The translations under genes and the position numbers were made by a program. A DNA stretch of 64,000 bases, taken from positions 620,001-684,000 of the forward strand of contig CAWJKY010000003.1 in NCBI GenBank assembly GCA_963843565.1, in the 5' to 3' direction. Origin of the DNA: DASZQY01 sp963843565 (GTDB lineage Bacteria; Pseudomonadota; Alphaproteobacteria; Rhizobiales; Kaistiaceae). Shown piece by piece: positions 8,292-16,549 of the stretch. How positions within the stretch are numbered: position 1 is the stretch's first letter; each line of letters starts with the position of its first letter. Below the pieces are notes generated by a model that had not been told where the DNA came from, did no database searches, and worked only from the letters and a program-made list of their open reading frames with translations.

Positions 8292-9260
8292 ATGGCGTTC
8301 ACGCTTCCAGACAGTTGGGTTTGGGACTTCTGGCTCGCCGACGACGGCGCCCTCTTTCACGCCTTCTATCTGCATGCGCCGCGATCGCTGGGTGATCCCG
8401 ACCTTCGCCACCGCAACGCGCGCATCGGTCACGCCACCTCGCCCGACCTCGTCACGTGGCAGGATCACGGCGTGGTCGTCGCACCGGGCGGCAAGGATGC
8501 GTTTGACGCCAGTGCGACATGGACCGGCTCGGTCGTCCGCGGGCCGGATCTCATCTGGCGCATGTTCTACACGGGTGCGTCGTTCAGCTCTCCCGACTCC
8601 GCCACCAACGTCGAATCGATCGGCATGGCGACCTCGCGCGATCTGTTCACCTGGACCAAGCGGCCGGATTTCGTTCTGCGCGCCGACCCGCGCTGGTACG
8701 AGACGCTTGGCACGTCGAGCTGGCCCGAGGAGGCGTGGCGCGATCCGTGGGTCTTTCCCGACCCGTCCGGCAACGGGTGGCACATGCTCGTCACCGCGCG
8801 CGCCAATCATGGTGACGACGCCGGTCGCGGCGTGGTCGGCCACGCAACGTCCGCCGATCTCGAGGAATGGCAGGTGCAGGCCCCGCTCAGCGCTCCGCAG
8901 CAGGGTTTCGGGCATCTCGAAGTGCTGCAGATCATCGAGATCGACGGCCACACGATGCTCATCTTCTCCTGTGACTCGCCGCGGCTGACCAACGCGCGCC
9001 GTGGCGATATCGGCGGCGTCTGGGTTGCTCCGGCGCGTGCATCGCTGGGCCCCTACGCGATCGACGCGGCTGCGCTGCTGATACCTGAGACGCATTATGG
9101 CGGGCGGATTGCGCGCGATCGCGCCGGCCGCTGGGTGCTGCTCGCCTTCCGGATGAAGGGGCCGGACGGCCACTTCATCGGCGGAATCTGCGACCCGATC
9201 CCGCTCGTGCTTGACGATGCCAGGGGCATCGTGAGGACCGCCGTCGAGGTGTCGGTGTGA
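8292..9260 (+). CDS. Glycoside hydrolase, GH43/GH32-like five-bladed propeller
   Basis: A 322-residue single-domain protein with clan GH-J/F features. A WVWDFW segment near residue 10 could carry the nucleophile Asp12. An RDP motif is at 150-152 in WRDPWVFPD, and Glu210 in FGHLEV is in the place of the acid/base. Propeller blades repeat the pattern HATSPDLVTW, MATSRDLFTW and HATSADLEEW. No signal peptide is seen, so it would act on imported oligosaccharides in the cytoplasm. An ATG at 8292 was chosen because upstream in-frame starts fall in or close to the palindromic operator. It overlaps the next gene by four bases (GTGA). Fructoside or arabinoside/xyloside substrates are possible. Confidence 0.72.
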   Translation: MAFTLPDSWVWDFWLADDGALFHAFYLHAPRSLGDPDLRHRNARIGHATSPDLVTWQDHGVVVAPGGKDAFDASATWTGSVVRGPDLIWRMFYTGASFSSPDSATNVESIGMATSRDLFTWTKRPDFVLRADPRWYETLGTSSWPEEAWRDPWVFPDPSGNGWHMLVTARANHGDDAGRGVVGHATSADLEEWQVQAPLSAPQQGFGHLEVLQIIEIDGHTMLIFSCDSPRLTNARRGDIGGVWVAPARASLGPYAIDAAALLIPETHYGGRIARDRAGRWVLLAFRMKGPDGHFIGGICDPIPLVLDDARGIVRTAVEVSV

Positions 9261-10435
9261 CCGTGGCGCCGATCATCTCAGGCACCGCCAGCGCCGGCTT
9301 CGAGCCGGTCGCGGACGCCTTCGCCACATCGTTCGGCGGCAATGCCCGAATGGGTGCCGCGCTGTGCATCTACGTCGACGGTCAGCCGGTGGTCGATCTG
9401 TGGGGCGGCATGGCCGACCCACGCCGGCGCCTGCCATGGAGCGAGGAGACCCTCAATGTCCTCTTCTCGTGCACAAAGGGCCTGACGTCGATCCTCGCCG
9501 CTCAACTGGTGCAGCAAGGCAAGCTCGACTACGAGGCGCCGGTCACGGCGTACTGGCCCGAGTACGGACAGGCCGGCAAGCAGGGAACAAAGGTCAAGCA
9601 CCTCCTCAGTCATCGCGCCGGGCTTTCCGCACCGCGTGAGTGCCTGACCTCCAGCGACATCCTCGACTGGAAGAAGGTCGTCGGCGTGCTGGAGCGGCAG
9701 GAACCGCTGTGGCCGCCCGGGGACGGGTACGCCTATCACGCCATCACCCACGGCTGGCTGGTCGGCGAGCTGATCGCCCGCATCACCGGCGAATCGGTCG
9801 GCTGGGAATTCGCGCGACGCATTGCGCGCCCGCTCGGCGCCGACGCCTGGATCGGCCTTCCCCGTTCGGAGAATCGGCGGGTCTCCTATCTCACTGTCGG
9901 CGATGGCCTCGGCAGTCTCCTTGCTGAGAAGCGCGCGACCCAGGGCGGCGACGATTGGGGAACGCGTGCCGGCACCCTCGGCGGCGCTCTGCCCGACGCG
10001 CTCGCCGGTCCGGACGCTGGCTTCAACGATCCGCGCCTGTGGGAAGCGCAGATTCCCGGCGCAGGCGGAATCGCCGATGCGCGATCGCTTGCCCGAATCT
10101 TGTCCGCGACGGTCTGCGAGACGTTCGGAACCCGCCTGCTGGACGCGCCGACGCTGGGCCTGGCCGTCAAACCGCAGAGCGAGGGCGAACCCGTGTTTCC
10201 GGCGCCGCCGCCCTGGCCGCGCTGGGGGATGGGCCTTCAACTCGATTCAGAAGCGCGGCGCTATCTGACGCCCAAGGGCTTCGGCCACGATGGCGCCGGC
10301 GGCCAGGTGGCCTTCGCGGAACCGGATCTCAGGCTGGGATTCGCCTTTGTCACCAACCTGATGGAGGGCGTCGGCGATGCCCGCGCCACGTCGATCATCG
10401 ATGCGCTGCGCGCCATCGTCGTACCCGGCCGCTGA
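9257..10435 (+). CDS. Serine hydrolase, beta-lactamase class C-like esterase
   Basis: A 392-residue member of the beta-lactamase/transpeptidase-fold hydrolases (EstB-like). The catalytic S-x-x-K is SCTK in VLFSCTKGLTSILAA near residue 75. The second-motif tyrosine lies in GYAYHAITHGWLVGELI near 160, and GHDGAGGQVAFAEPDLRLGFAFVTN near the C-terminus corresponds to the third (KTG/HxG) motif. It is translationally coupled to the glycosidase by a four-base overlap, and both lie between the two palindromic operators. It is a paralogue in fold of the serine hydrolase at 6713-8128. A sugar-esterase role is suggested only by context. Confidence 0.82.
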   Translation: MTVAPIISGTASAGFEPVADAFATSFGGNARMGAALCIYVDGQPVVDLWGGMADPRRRLPWSEETLNVLFSCTKGLTSILAAQLVQQGKLDYEAPVTAYWPEYGQAGKQGTKVKHLLSHRAGLSAPRECLTSSDILDWKKVVGVLERQEPLWPPGDGYAYHAITHGWLVGELIARITGESVGWEFARRIARPLGADAWIGLPRSENRRVSYLTVGDGLGSLLAEKRATQGGDDWGTRAGTLGGALPDALAGPDAGFNDPRLWEAQIPGAGGIADARSLARILSATVCETFGTRLLDAPTLGLAVKPQSEGEPVFPAPPPWPRWGMGLQLDSEARRYLTPKGFGHDGAGGQVAFAEPDLRLGFAFVTNLMEGVGDARATSIIDALRAIVVPGR

Positions 10436-10469
10436 ACCCACTGAACGGTGATCCCCTGCCCTTTGTCCG

Positions 10470-10508
10470 TTGACCGTTTTGAAGACCTCGTGCTAAATGC
10501 ATTTAGCA
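10470..10508 (+). promoter_or_regulatory. Promoter with overlapping palindromic operator, copy 2
   Basis: TTGACC (10470-10475) and CTAAAT (10493-10498) are spaced by 17 bases and form a plausible sigma-70 promoter. The perfect 18-bp palindrome TGCTAAATGCATTTAGCA (10491-10508) covers the -10 element. It is the extended twin of the palindrome at 8195-8210. Repression by steric block of RNA polymerase is the expected mechanism. A strong ribosome-binding site GGGAGG follows at 10521-10526. Confidence 0.72.
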
Positions 10509-10534
10509 AATACAAAACAAGGGAGGAAATGCTG

Positions 10535-11830
10535 ATGGTGCGAGCCAGTGCAGTGGCAAGTGTCCTTGCCGTCATGGTCGCGACGGGCGCCGGGAGCGCG
10601 ATGGCCGCTCCCAGTTGCGGTTCCGGCCCGGTCACTCTCAACGCCTATTTCGAAACCGGCTTCCCCCTGGCGGACGATCTCGCCAAGGAGTTCAGCCGTC
10701 AGTTTCCGAACGTGAAGTTCGACATCAAGGAAGACCTGTTCAAGAACCTGATGGAGAACAGCCCGCGGGTGCTGGCCGGCGACAACGCGCCGGACCTTAT
10801 TCGCCTCCCTTCGATCAGCGATCTGGTCAAGGACGGGCTTCTCCTCAACCTCGACCCCTACGTGCCCGAACTCGGCTGGGACAAGTACCCACCGGCGCAG
10901 CTCTCGCAGAACCGCGTCGCCGACGGCGGCCGGCCGCGGGGCATCGGGTCGCTCTACGCCATGGGCCTGAACTACTCGATGACCGGCATCTTCTATAACA
11001 AGGAGCTGGCGGCGAAGATCGGCATGACCAAGGCGCCGGAGACGGTCGCCGAACTGGAGGACCTGATGGCCAAGGCCAAGGCCGCGGGCATCCAGCCGAT
11101 CGTCCAGTGGAACAAGCCGAACGCCGGGCTGGCGTTCCCGCTTCAGAACCTGATGGGCGCCTTCGGCCCGCCCGGCCCGATCAACGACTGGATCTTCCAG
11201 CACGACGGCGCCACGATCGACACGCCGTCGAACCTGGAAGCGGCCAAGCACCTCGAGATGTGGGTCAAGGCCGGATACTTCCCGTCCGACGCCAACGCCA
11301 TCGACTACGCCACCGGCATGAGCCGCTTCATCGCCGGCCAGGCGCTGTTCCTGTTCAACGGCGACTGGGAGTCGGGCAACCTCGACAAGCAGATGCCGGG
11401 CAAGGCCGGCTTCTTCCTGATGCCGCCCGCTGTGGCCGGGGGCAAGCACGCCGCGATGTCGGCGCCGCTCACCTACGGCATCGGCGCCAAGGCGAAGAAT
11501 CCGGACTGCGCCGCCTTCTTCCTCCACTGGGTCAGCACCAACCCGGACGCCCGCAAGATCAACGTCGAGGTCGGTGGCTCCAACCCCGGCGGACCGCCCG
11601 ACCTGCCGATGCCGGCGGTCACTCCGGGCAGCGTCACCGAGGCGACGCTCGCTGCCGGTCAGATCATCGGCAAGGAAGACGGCGCGATGGACTTCATCGC
11701 CAACGCGACCGGCGCCATCTTCTCCGAGGGCTGGACGCCCGAGCTCCAGAAGATGGTCGGTGGTCGCCAGGACGCGGCCGGCATGCTGAAGGCCGTCCAG
11801 GCGGAGTATGCGAAGGAACTCTCGCGCTAA
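10535..11830 (+). CDS. ABC transporter extracellular sugar-binding protein (second system)
   Basis: A 431-residue SBP_bac_1-type receptor. Of two nearby ATGs, the one at 10535 is placed eight bases after GGGAGG, while the one at 10529 is only two bases away. The chosen start gives a signal peptide with cleavage after SAMA near residue 25. Mature features include APDLIRLPSISDLV near 85-100, the YNKELAAKIGM segment near 160, and FIAGQALFLFNGDWE near 270, a typical signature of sugar receptors. The gene lies directly downstream of the operator-controlled promoter and begins a three-gene importer operon. It is only distantly related to the receptor at 300-1595. Confidence 0.88.
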   Translation: MVRASAVASVLAVMVATGAGSAMAAPSCGSGPVTLNAYFETGFPLADDLAKEFSRQFPNVKFDIKEDLFKNLMENSPRVLAGDNAPDLIRLPSISDLVKDGLLLNLDPYVPELGWDKYPPAQLSQNRVADGGRPRGIGSLYAMGLNYSMTGIFYNKELAAKIGMTKAPETVAELEDLMAKAKAAGIQPIVQWNKPNAGLAFPLQNLMGAFGPPGPINDWIFQHDGATIDTPSNLEAAKHLEMWVKAGYFPSDANAIDYATGMSRFIAGQALFLFNGDWESGNLDKQMPGKAGFFLMPPAVAGGKHAAMSAPLTYGIGAKAKNPDCAAFFLHWVSTNPDARKINVEVGGSNPGGPPDLPMPAVTPGSVTEATLAAGQIIGKEDGAMDFIANATGAIFSEGWTPELQKMVGGRQDAAGMLKAVQAEYAKELSR

Positions 11831-11859
11831 CCGCCGCAGATGTGCCTAATCTCGGTTCG

Positions 11860-12786
11860 ATGACAGACACACCGTCGACCGACAGCAACAAAGGCCCGCG
11901 GCTCCTCCCCTCCCGGAGGGGCCGCGGCGCGTTGGTGGCGTGGGCCTTCATCGCGCCGGCGCTGTTCTTCTACGCGGTGTTCGTTCTCGGCCCGATCGTC
12001 ACCTCCTTCTATTATTCGCTGTTGCATTGGGACGGCATCGGGCCGGCGACCTTCCGGGGCTTGTCGAACTACGTCGTCGTCCTGTCCGAGCCCGATATGC
12101 TTCAGGTGCTCGGCAACGCCTTCCAGTTGGTCGCCTACTTCACCATCATTCCCGTAGGCATCGGTCTGGCGGTCGCCGCCGCGATCCGCACCCAGCTCAG
12201 CGGCCGTTTCGGCGCGACGGTGCGCGTCGTGCTCTTCCTGCCCCAGGTCATCCCGCTGGTCGCGGCGGGCATCGCGTGGAGCTGGGTGCTGGCCTCCGAC
12301 GGCGTCATCAACCAGTTGCTCAAGGCCGTCGGGCTCGGCAGCGTCGCGCGCGGCTGGCTTGGCGACTTTGATTTCGCGCTGCCGGCTGTCGGCGTGATCG
12401 GCGCGTGGGTGCTCCTCGGGCTCTGCACGATGCTGCTCGTCACCGGCATCACCAAGATCGACCAGAGCCTCTACGAGGCCGCCAAACTCGACGGCGCTTC
12501 GCCCTGGCACGAGTTCGTCTGGATCACGCTGCCCGGTCTCCGACAGGAGATCGGCGTGTGCGTCACCGTCACCGTGATCGCCGCGCTGGCGAGCTTCGAC
12601 ATCGTCTACATCGCCACAGGCGGCGGGCCGGGGCTACAGACGACCGTCCCCGGACTCGAGATCTATCGTCTGGCTTTTGCCCACCGGCAGGTCGGGCTCG
12701 CCTCCGCGCTGGCGGTCGTGCTCATGCTGCTGGTGATCGTCTGCATCCTCCCCATCCAGTGGTACATGCGGAGGGAGCCGAAGTGA
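11860..12786 (+). CDS. Carbohydrate ABC transporter permease, MalF/UgpA-like (second system)
   Basis: A 308-residue membrane permease starting 29 bases after the binding-protein stop at an ATG followed by a polar, basic N-terminal tail. Roughly six helices follow, beginning with VAWAFIAPALFFYAVFVLGP. The EAA loop is SLYEAAKLDGASPWHEFVWITLPGL near residues 205-230, and IATGGGPGLQTTV near 250 is characteristic of the family. Its stop overlaps the next gene's GTG start by four bases. It forms the translocation pore with the downstream permease. No ATPase gene follows in the operon. Confidence 0.9.
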   Translation: MTDTPSTDSNKGPRLLPSRRGRGALVAWAFIAPALFFYAVFVLGPIVTSFYYSLLHWDGIGPATFRGLSNYVVVLSEPDMLQVLGNAFQLVAYFTIIPVGIGLAVAAAIRTQLSGRFGATVRVVLFLPQVIPLVAAGIAWSWVLASDGVINQLLKAVGLGSVARGWLGDFDFALPAVGVIGAWVLLGLCTMLLVTGITKIDQSLYEAAKLDGASPWHEFVWITLPGLRQEIGVCVTVTVIAALASFDIVYIATGGGPGLQTTVPGLEIYRLAFAHRQVGLASALAVVLMLLVIVCILPIQWYMRREPK

Positions 12787-13607
12787 CCGCCGCCAAATTC
12801 AGTGGCGTCGCCCCGAAGGCCATCCTCGTCGGGCTCATGTTTGTCACGCTGCTGCCGTTCATCACGATGTTTTCGGCGGCGCTGGCGCCGTCGGGAACCT
12901 ATCCGCTGGGCCTGCAATGGCCCTCCGACCCGCAGTGGCAGAACTTCGTCCTGGCCTTCACGTCGGCGAGCATGGAGCGGCTGCTGCTGTCCAGTACCAT
13001 CATCGCGGTGTTCGTCGTGCCGGTGTCGGTGTTCATCGGAACGCTCGCCGGCTTCGGCCTCGCCGAACTCGCGCCGCGCGGTCACCGCGCGATCTATCTT
13101 CTCTTCGTCCTCGGTCTGACGCTGCCATTCGAAGGGGTCATCACGCCGCTCTATTACGAAGTCCGCGCCCTCGGCCTGCTCAATACCAAGTTTGCGATCA
13201 TCCTGCCGCTCATCGGCCTGTTCATGCCGTTCTCGGTTTACTGGATGCGCGCCCACTTCGTGAACGTGCCGTCGGAGCTCGGCGAAGCCGCGCAGATCGA
13301 CGGCGCCAGCACCTGGCAGCACTTCTGGATGGTGCAGGTTCCGATGGCGCGACCGGCGATCACGTCGCTGGCGATCCTTCAGTTCCTGTGGACGTGGAAC
13401 CAGTTCCTGCTTCCCGTCGTGCTGGTCGAAGATCCTCTCAATCGCACCATGGCCGGTGCGCTCGGCGCCTTCCAGGGCCAGTGGGGAACCAATATCCCTC
13501 TGCTGTGCGCCGGTTCGCTGATCATCATCGCGCCGACGATCGTGCTGTTCCTGATTTTCCAGCGGCAGTTCGTGGCCGCTCTGCTGCAAGGCGCGGTCAA
13601 GGGGTAA
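12783..13607 (+). CDS. Carbohydrate ABC transporter permease, MalG/UgpE-like (second system)
   Basis: A 274-residue permease that starts at GTG within the stop of the previous gene (GTGA overlap), so the two are translationally coupled. It has six predicted helices. The EAA motif is ELGEAAQIDGASTWQHFWMVQVPMARPAI near residues 160-190, and the protein ends in the family-typical LLQGAVKG. Together with the two preceding genes it makes a CUT1 importer under the palindromic operator. The ATPase is again missing locally, so the system probably borrows a shared MsmK/UgpC-type ATPase. Confidence 0.9.
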   Translation: MTAAKFSGVAPKAILVGLMFVTLLPFITMFSAALAPSGTYPLGLQWPSDPQWQNFVLAFTSASMERLLLSSTIIAVFVVPVSVFIGTLAGFGLAELAPRGHRAIYLLFVLGLTLPFEGVITPLYYEVRALGLLNTKFAIILPLIGLFMPFSVYWMRAHFVNVPSELGEAAQIDGASTWQHFWMVQVPMARPAITSLAILQFLWTWNQFLLPVVLVEDPLNRTMAGALGAFQGQWGTNIPLLCAGSLIIIAPTIVLFLIFQRQFVAALLQGAVKG

Positions 13608-13685
13608 TCGGCCTTGTCGGGCCCGCCGGTTTAGGGCAATCAGGCGTCGTTTCCCCATTCCCATCCGTCGATTGGAGCGCGGACG

Positions 13686-14447
13686 ATGGAGATCGGTGGT
13701 TCGGCAGCCCTGGTGACCGGCGGCGCTTCCGGGCTCGGCGCGGCGACGGCCCGGCGGCTCGCGGCCGAAGGCGCGCGGGTCGCGATCTTCGACCGGGACG
13801 CCGCGGCCGGCGAACACGTCGCGCGGGAAGTGGGCGGCACCTTCTGCGCCTGTGACGTCACCGATCCGGACAACGTCGAGGCGGCGATCGCCGCCGCCAC
13901 TGTGGCGCACGGCCCTGCCCGCATCCTGGTGAATTGCGCCGGCATCGGCACCGCGTCCCGGATCGTCGGCCGGGAGGGCCCCATGCCGCTCGAGGCCTTC
14001 GAGCGCGTGGTGAAAGTCAACCTGATCGGCACCTTCAACGTCATGCGGCTTGCCGCGGCAGCCATGATTCCGCTTCACGAGCTGCACGGTGGCGAGCGCG
14101 GCGTCATCGTGTCGACCGCGTCGGTCGCCGCTTACGAGGGCCAGATCGGGCAGGCCGCCTATGCGGCCTCGAAGGGCGGCATCGTCGCGTTGACGCTACC
14201 GGCGGCGCGCGAGTTCGCCCGTTTCGGCGTCCGTGTTCTGGCGGTCGCGCCGGGGCTGTTCCGCACCCCCCTGCTCGACGAACTGCCCGAGGAGACACGC
14301 ACCGCGCTGGGGGCGTCGATCCCCTTCCCCGCCCGCCTCGGCGAGGCCAGCGAGTTCGCGGCCCTGGTCGCGGCGATGATCGCCAACCCCTATCTCAACG
14401 GCGAGGTGGTGCGCCTCGACGGGGCGCTGCGCATGGGGCCGAAATAA
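13686..14447 (+). CDS. Short-chain dehydrogenase, 3-hydroxyacyl-CoA dehydrogenase type 2-like
   Basis: A 253-residue SDR oxidoreductase. The cofactor glycine motif TGGASGLG lies at about 11-18. The catalytic YxxxK is YAASK near residue 158, with the upstream serine in VSTASVAAYEG. The pattern resembles HSD17B10-type 3-hydroxyacyl-CoA dehydrogenases. It ends head-to-head without a gap against the feruloyl-CoA-synthetase-like gene on the other strand. In the proposed hydroxycinnamate route it would oxidise the 3-hydroxy-3-arylpropionyl-CoA formed by the hydratase (the role of CouN in Rhodococcus). That role rests on gene company, because SDR sequences predict substrates poorly. Confidence 0.82.
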   Translation: MEIGGSAALVTGGASGLGAATARRLAAEGARVAIFDRDAAAGEHVAREVGGTFCACDVTDPDNVEAAIAAATVAHGPARILVNCAGIGTASRIVGREGPMPLEAFERVVKVNLIGTFNVMRLAAAAMIPLHELHGGERGVIVSTASVAAYEGQIGQAAYAASKGGIVALTLPAAREFARFGVRVLAVAPGLFRTPLLDELPEETRTALGASIPFPARLGEASEFAALVAAMIANPYLNGEVVRLDGALRMGPK

Positions 14448-16337
14448 TCAGCCGCCGCGCTCGAACGCGATGACCCGCGGCGAGCCGGCGTACAGCTCTT
14501 CGACCACTTCGGGATGGTTGGCGACGACGGCGCGCTGGTTCAACGAACCCTTGTCGGTGATCTCGCCCTTGTCGATCGAAAGCGTGCCGGTGAACAGGAT
14601 GATCCGGCGGATCAGGTTCGATGAGCCGGTGCTTTCCCGGCCGAGCGCCGCCAGCCTGACGCCGAAGGCGGCGCGGACGCGGTCGTCGTCGAAAACGTCG
14701 GTGAGCGGCGCGCTGTCCGGCGCGTTGCCGGCGAGTACACGGCAGGCGCCCGGGTCGGGAACGACGATCGCGCCGACGAAGTCGCGGTCGAGGCCGGTGA
14801 TCACCGCGTCCCGGGCAAGACCGCCGAGGGCGTCGACCAGCCGGGTGCGGAGCGCCCCGGCGTTGACCCAGGTTCCGGTGTTGAGCTTGAAGTTCTCGGC
14901 GATGCGGCCGTCAAAGTAGAACCCCTTGGAGGCGTCGTTCGGGTCGACAAAGCGGAAAGCGTCGCCGAGACGATAGAAGCCCTCCTCGTCGAAGGCTGCC
15001 GCGGTCTGCTCGGGTTCGCGCCAGTATCCGGGCGTGATGTTCGGGCCCCGGAGCCGCGCCTCGAGCTTGGCGTCAGATGGCACGAGCTTCAGCTCGATGC
15101 CACGCGCGGGCAGGCCGATGTTGCCGGCGATGCGCTGATCGACCGTGCACATCATCGAGAACGGCGCGGTTTCGGTGGAGCCCAGACCGGTGACCAGCAG
15201 CACGCGCTCGCCGGTCGATTCGACCGCCAGGCGCTCCAGCGCGCTCCACGTATGCTGGGCGAGGCCGGCGCCGGCGTACATCATCATGTTGAGCCGGCTG
15301 AAGAAGCGGTCGCGCAAGCCGGCGTCCGCCTCGAAGAACGGAATGAGCTCGTCGTAGCCCTTGGGGACGTTGAAATACCAGGTCGGCGCGACGTCGCGCA
15401 GGTTGCGCACCGTCTTCTTGATGCCGTCCGCCGTCGGGCGGCCGTCGTCGATGTACAGGGTGCCGCCGTTGTAGAGCACCATGTTGAAGACCTTGTTGCC
15501 CCCGGCGGTGTGGTTCCACGGCGCCCAGTCGAGCACGATCGGCGGCTCGTCGCGCATGTAGGCGAAGCAGTCGCGCACCATCTCCTGGTTGGCGGTGATC
15601 ATCCGCTGCGTGTTGATCACCGCCTTCGGCGAGCCGGTCGAGCCGGAGGTGAACAGAAACTTGGCGATCGTGTCTGGACCGACGCGTTCGTGCGCCGCAT
15701 CCACCGCCGCCGACGCATCGCCGGCCTCGAGGTCCGCGAAGTCGACATTGCGATGTCCGCTGACCGGGGTACGCACGGTCACGACCGGCGTATCGGGAGG
15801 GAAAGCCGCGGCGATCGCGCGGGCGAAGGCTTCGCCATCGGCGGCAAACACCAGACCGGGCTTCAGAAGCTCGACGATGCGGTGAAGCCTGCCGAAATCC
15901 TTCGACACCAGCGAGTAGGCCGGCGAGACCGACGCGTAGGGCACGCCCACGTACTGCGCGGCAAGACCCAGCAGCGCGTGCTCGAGGTCGTTGCCGGAGA
16001 GGATCATCAGGGGGCGCTCCGACGACAGCTCGAAACCGAGCAGTGCCGCGCCGATCCGCCGGACGCGCGCCAGCGCCTGGCCATAGGTGACCGTGCGCCA
16101 CGTCTCCCCGCCGTCGGCTCCGTACCTGTCCGCCAGGAAGACCGTGTCGGGCGTCGCGCGCGCGAAGTGCACCAGCCGGTCCGTGAGCCGCGGCGGGTAC
16201 GGGGCAAGTTCGCCGGTCTGGCGGACCAGAATCGTTCCGTCCGGTCGCCGATCGACGGCAACCTCCGGTTCCCACAGACGGACGCTGCGGAGCGGCGCCG
16301 CCTCGATGGCAGCGACGCCGGATGGAACTGCGGTCAC
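14448..16337 (-). CDS. Feruloyl-CoA synthetase-like acyl-CoA ligase
   Basis: A 629-residue ANL-superfamily ligase that would activate an aryl-propenoate with ATP and CoA. The P-loop-like motif TSGSTGSPK is at about 230-238. The segment LSGNDLEHALLGLAAQYVGVPYASVSPAYSLV, broken here by position around residues 113-145, is typical of the feruloyl-CoA synthase family. The adenylate hinge region DGRIAENFKL and the R-G-PNITPGYW motif are also present. A GTG at 16337 was chosen because GGGAGG lies five bases upstream. The frame is open 19 codons further, but that stretch contains an inverted repeat that looks regulatory. It is divergent from the hydratase gene. Confidence 0.85.
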   Translation of the reverse strand: MTAVPSGVAAIEAAPLRSVRLWEPEVAVDRRPDGTILVRQTGELAPYPPRLTDRLVHFARATPDTVFLADRYGADGGETWRTVTYGQALARVRRIGAALLGFELSSERPLMILSGNDLEHALLGLAAQYVGVPYASVSPAYSLVSKDFGRLHRIVELLKPGLVFAADGEAFARAIAAAFPPDTPVVTVRTPVSGHRNVDFADLEAGDASAAVDAAHERVGPDTIAKFLFTSGSTGSPKAVINTQRMITANQEMVRDCFAYMRDEPPIVLDWAPWNHTAGGNKVFNMVLYNGGTLYIDDGRPTADGIKKTVRNLRDVAPTWYFNVPKGYDELIPFFEADAGLRDRFFSRLNMMMYAGAGLAQHTWSALERLAVESTGERVLLVTGLGSTETAPFSMMCTVDQRIAGNIGLPARGIELKLVPSDAKLEARLRGPNITPGYWREPEQTAAAFDEEGFYRLGDAFRFVDPNDASKGFYFDGRIAENFKLNTGTWVNAGALRTRLVDALGGLARDAVITGLDRDFVGAIVVPDPGACRVLAGNAPDSAPLTDVFDDDRVRAAFGVRLAALGRESTGSSNLIRRIILFTGTLSIDKGEITDKGSLNQRAVVANHPEVVEELYAGSPRVIAFERGG

Positions 16338-16352
16338 GACGTCCTCCCACGT

Positions 16353-16370
16353 CAATCGAATTGCCGATTG
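16353..16370. promoter_or_regulatory. Inverted repeat, candidate MarR operator
   Basis: CAATCG-AATTGC-CGATTG is an 18-bp inverted repeat just upstream of the ligase start, in the 212-base region between the divergent ligase and hydratase genes. A second short palindrome, TGACACGTCA, at 16421-16430 overlaps a TTGACA -35-like hexamer. MarR-family repressors typically bind 16-20-bp inverted repeats in such divergent regions, and a MarR gene lies in this operon. The assignment is inference. Confidence 0.4.
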
Positions 16371-16549
16371 TGGCACCTGACCGGCACCGCGCACAGACCG
16401 CGCCCGAGACTGATTTATCTTGACACGTCACCACGCATTTCGTCCACTCGGAAACAAAATAGGCCGGCGCAGACGCTCACCGGCCGGTCCGAACGGCTCC
16501 GGGAGCCTTGTCGGGAAGAACGGCTGTCGCGGGAGGACGCCGGACTGAA

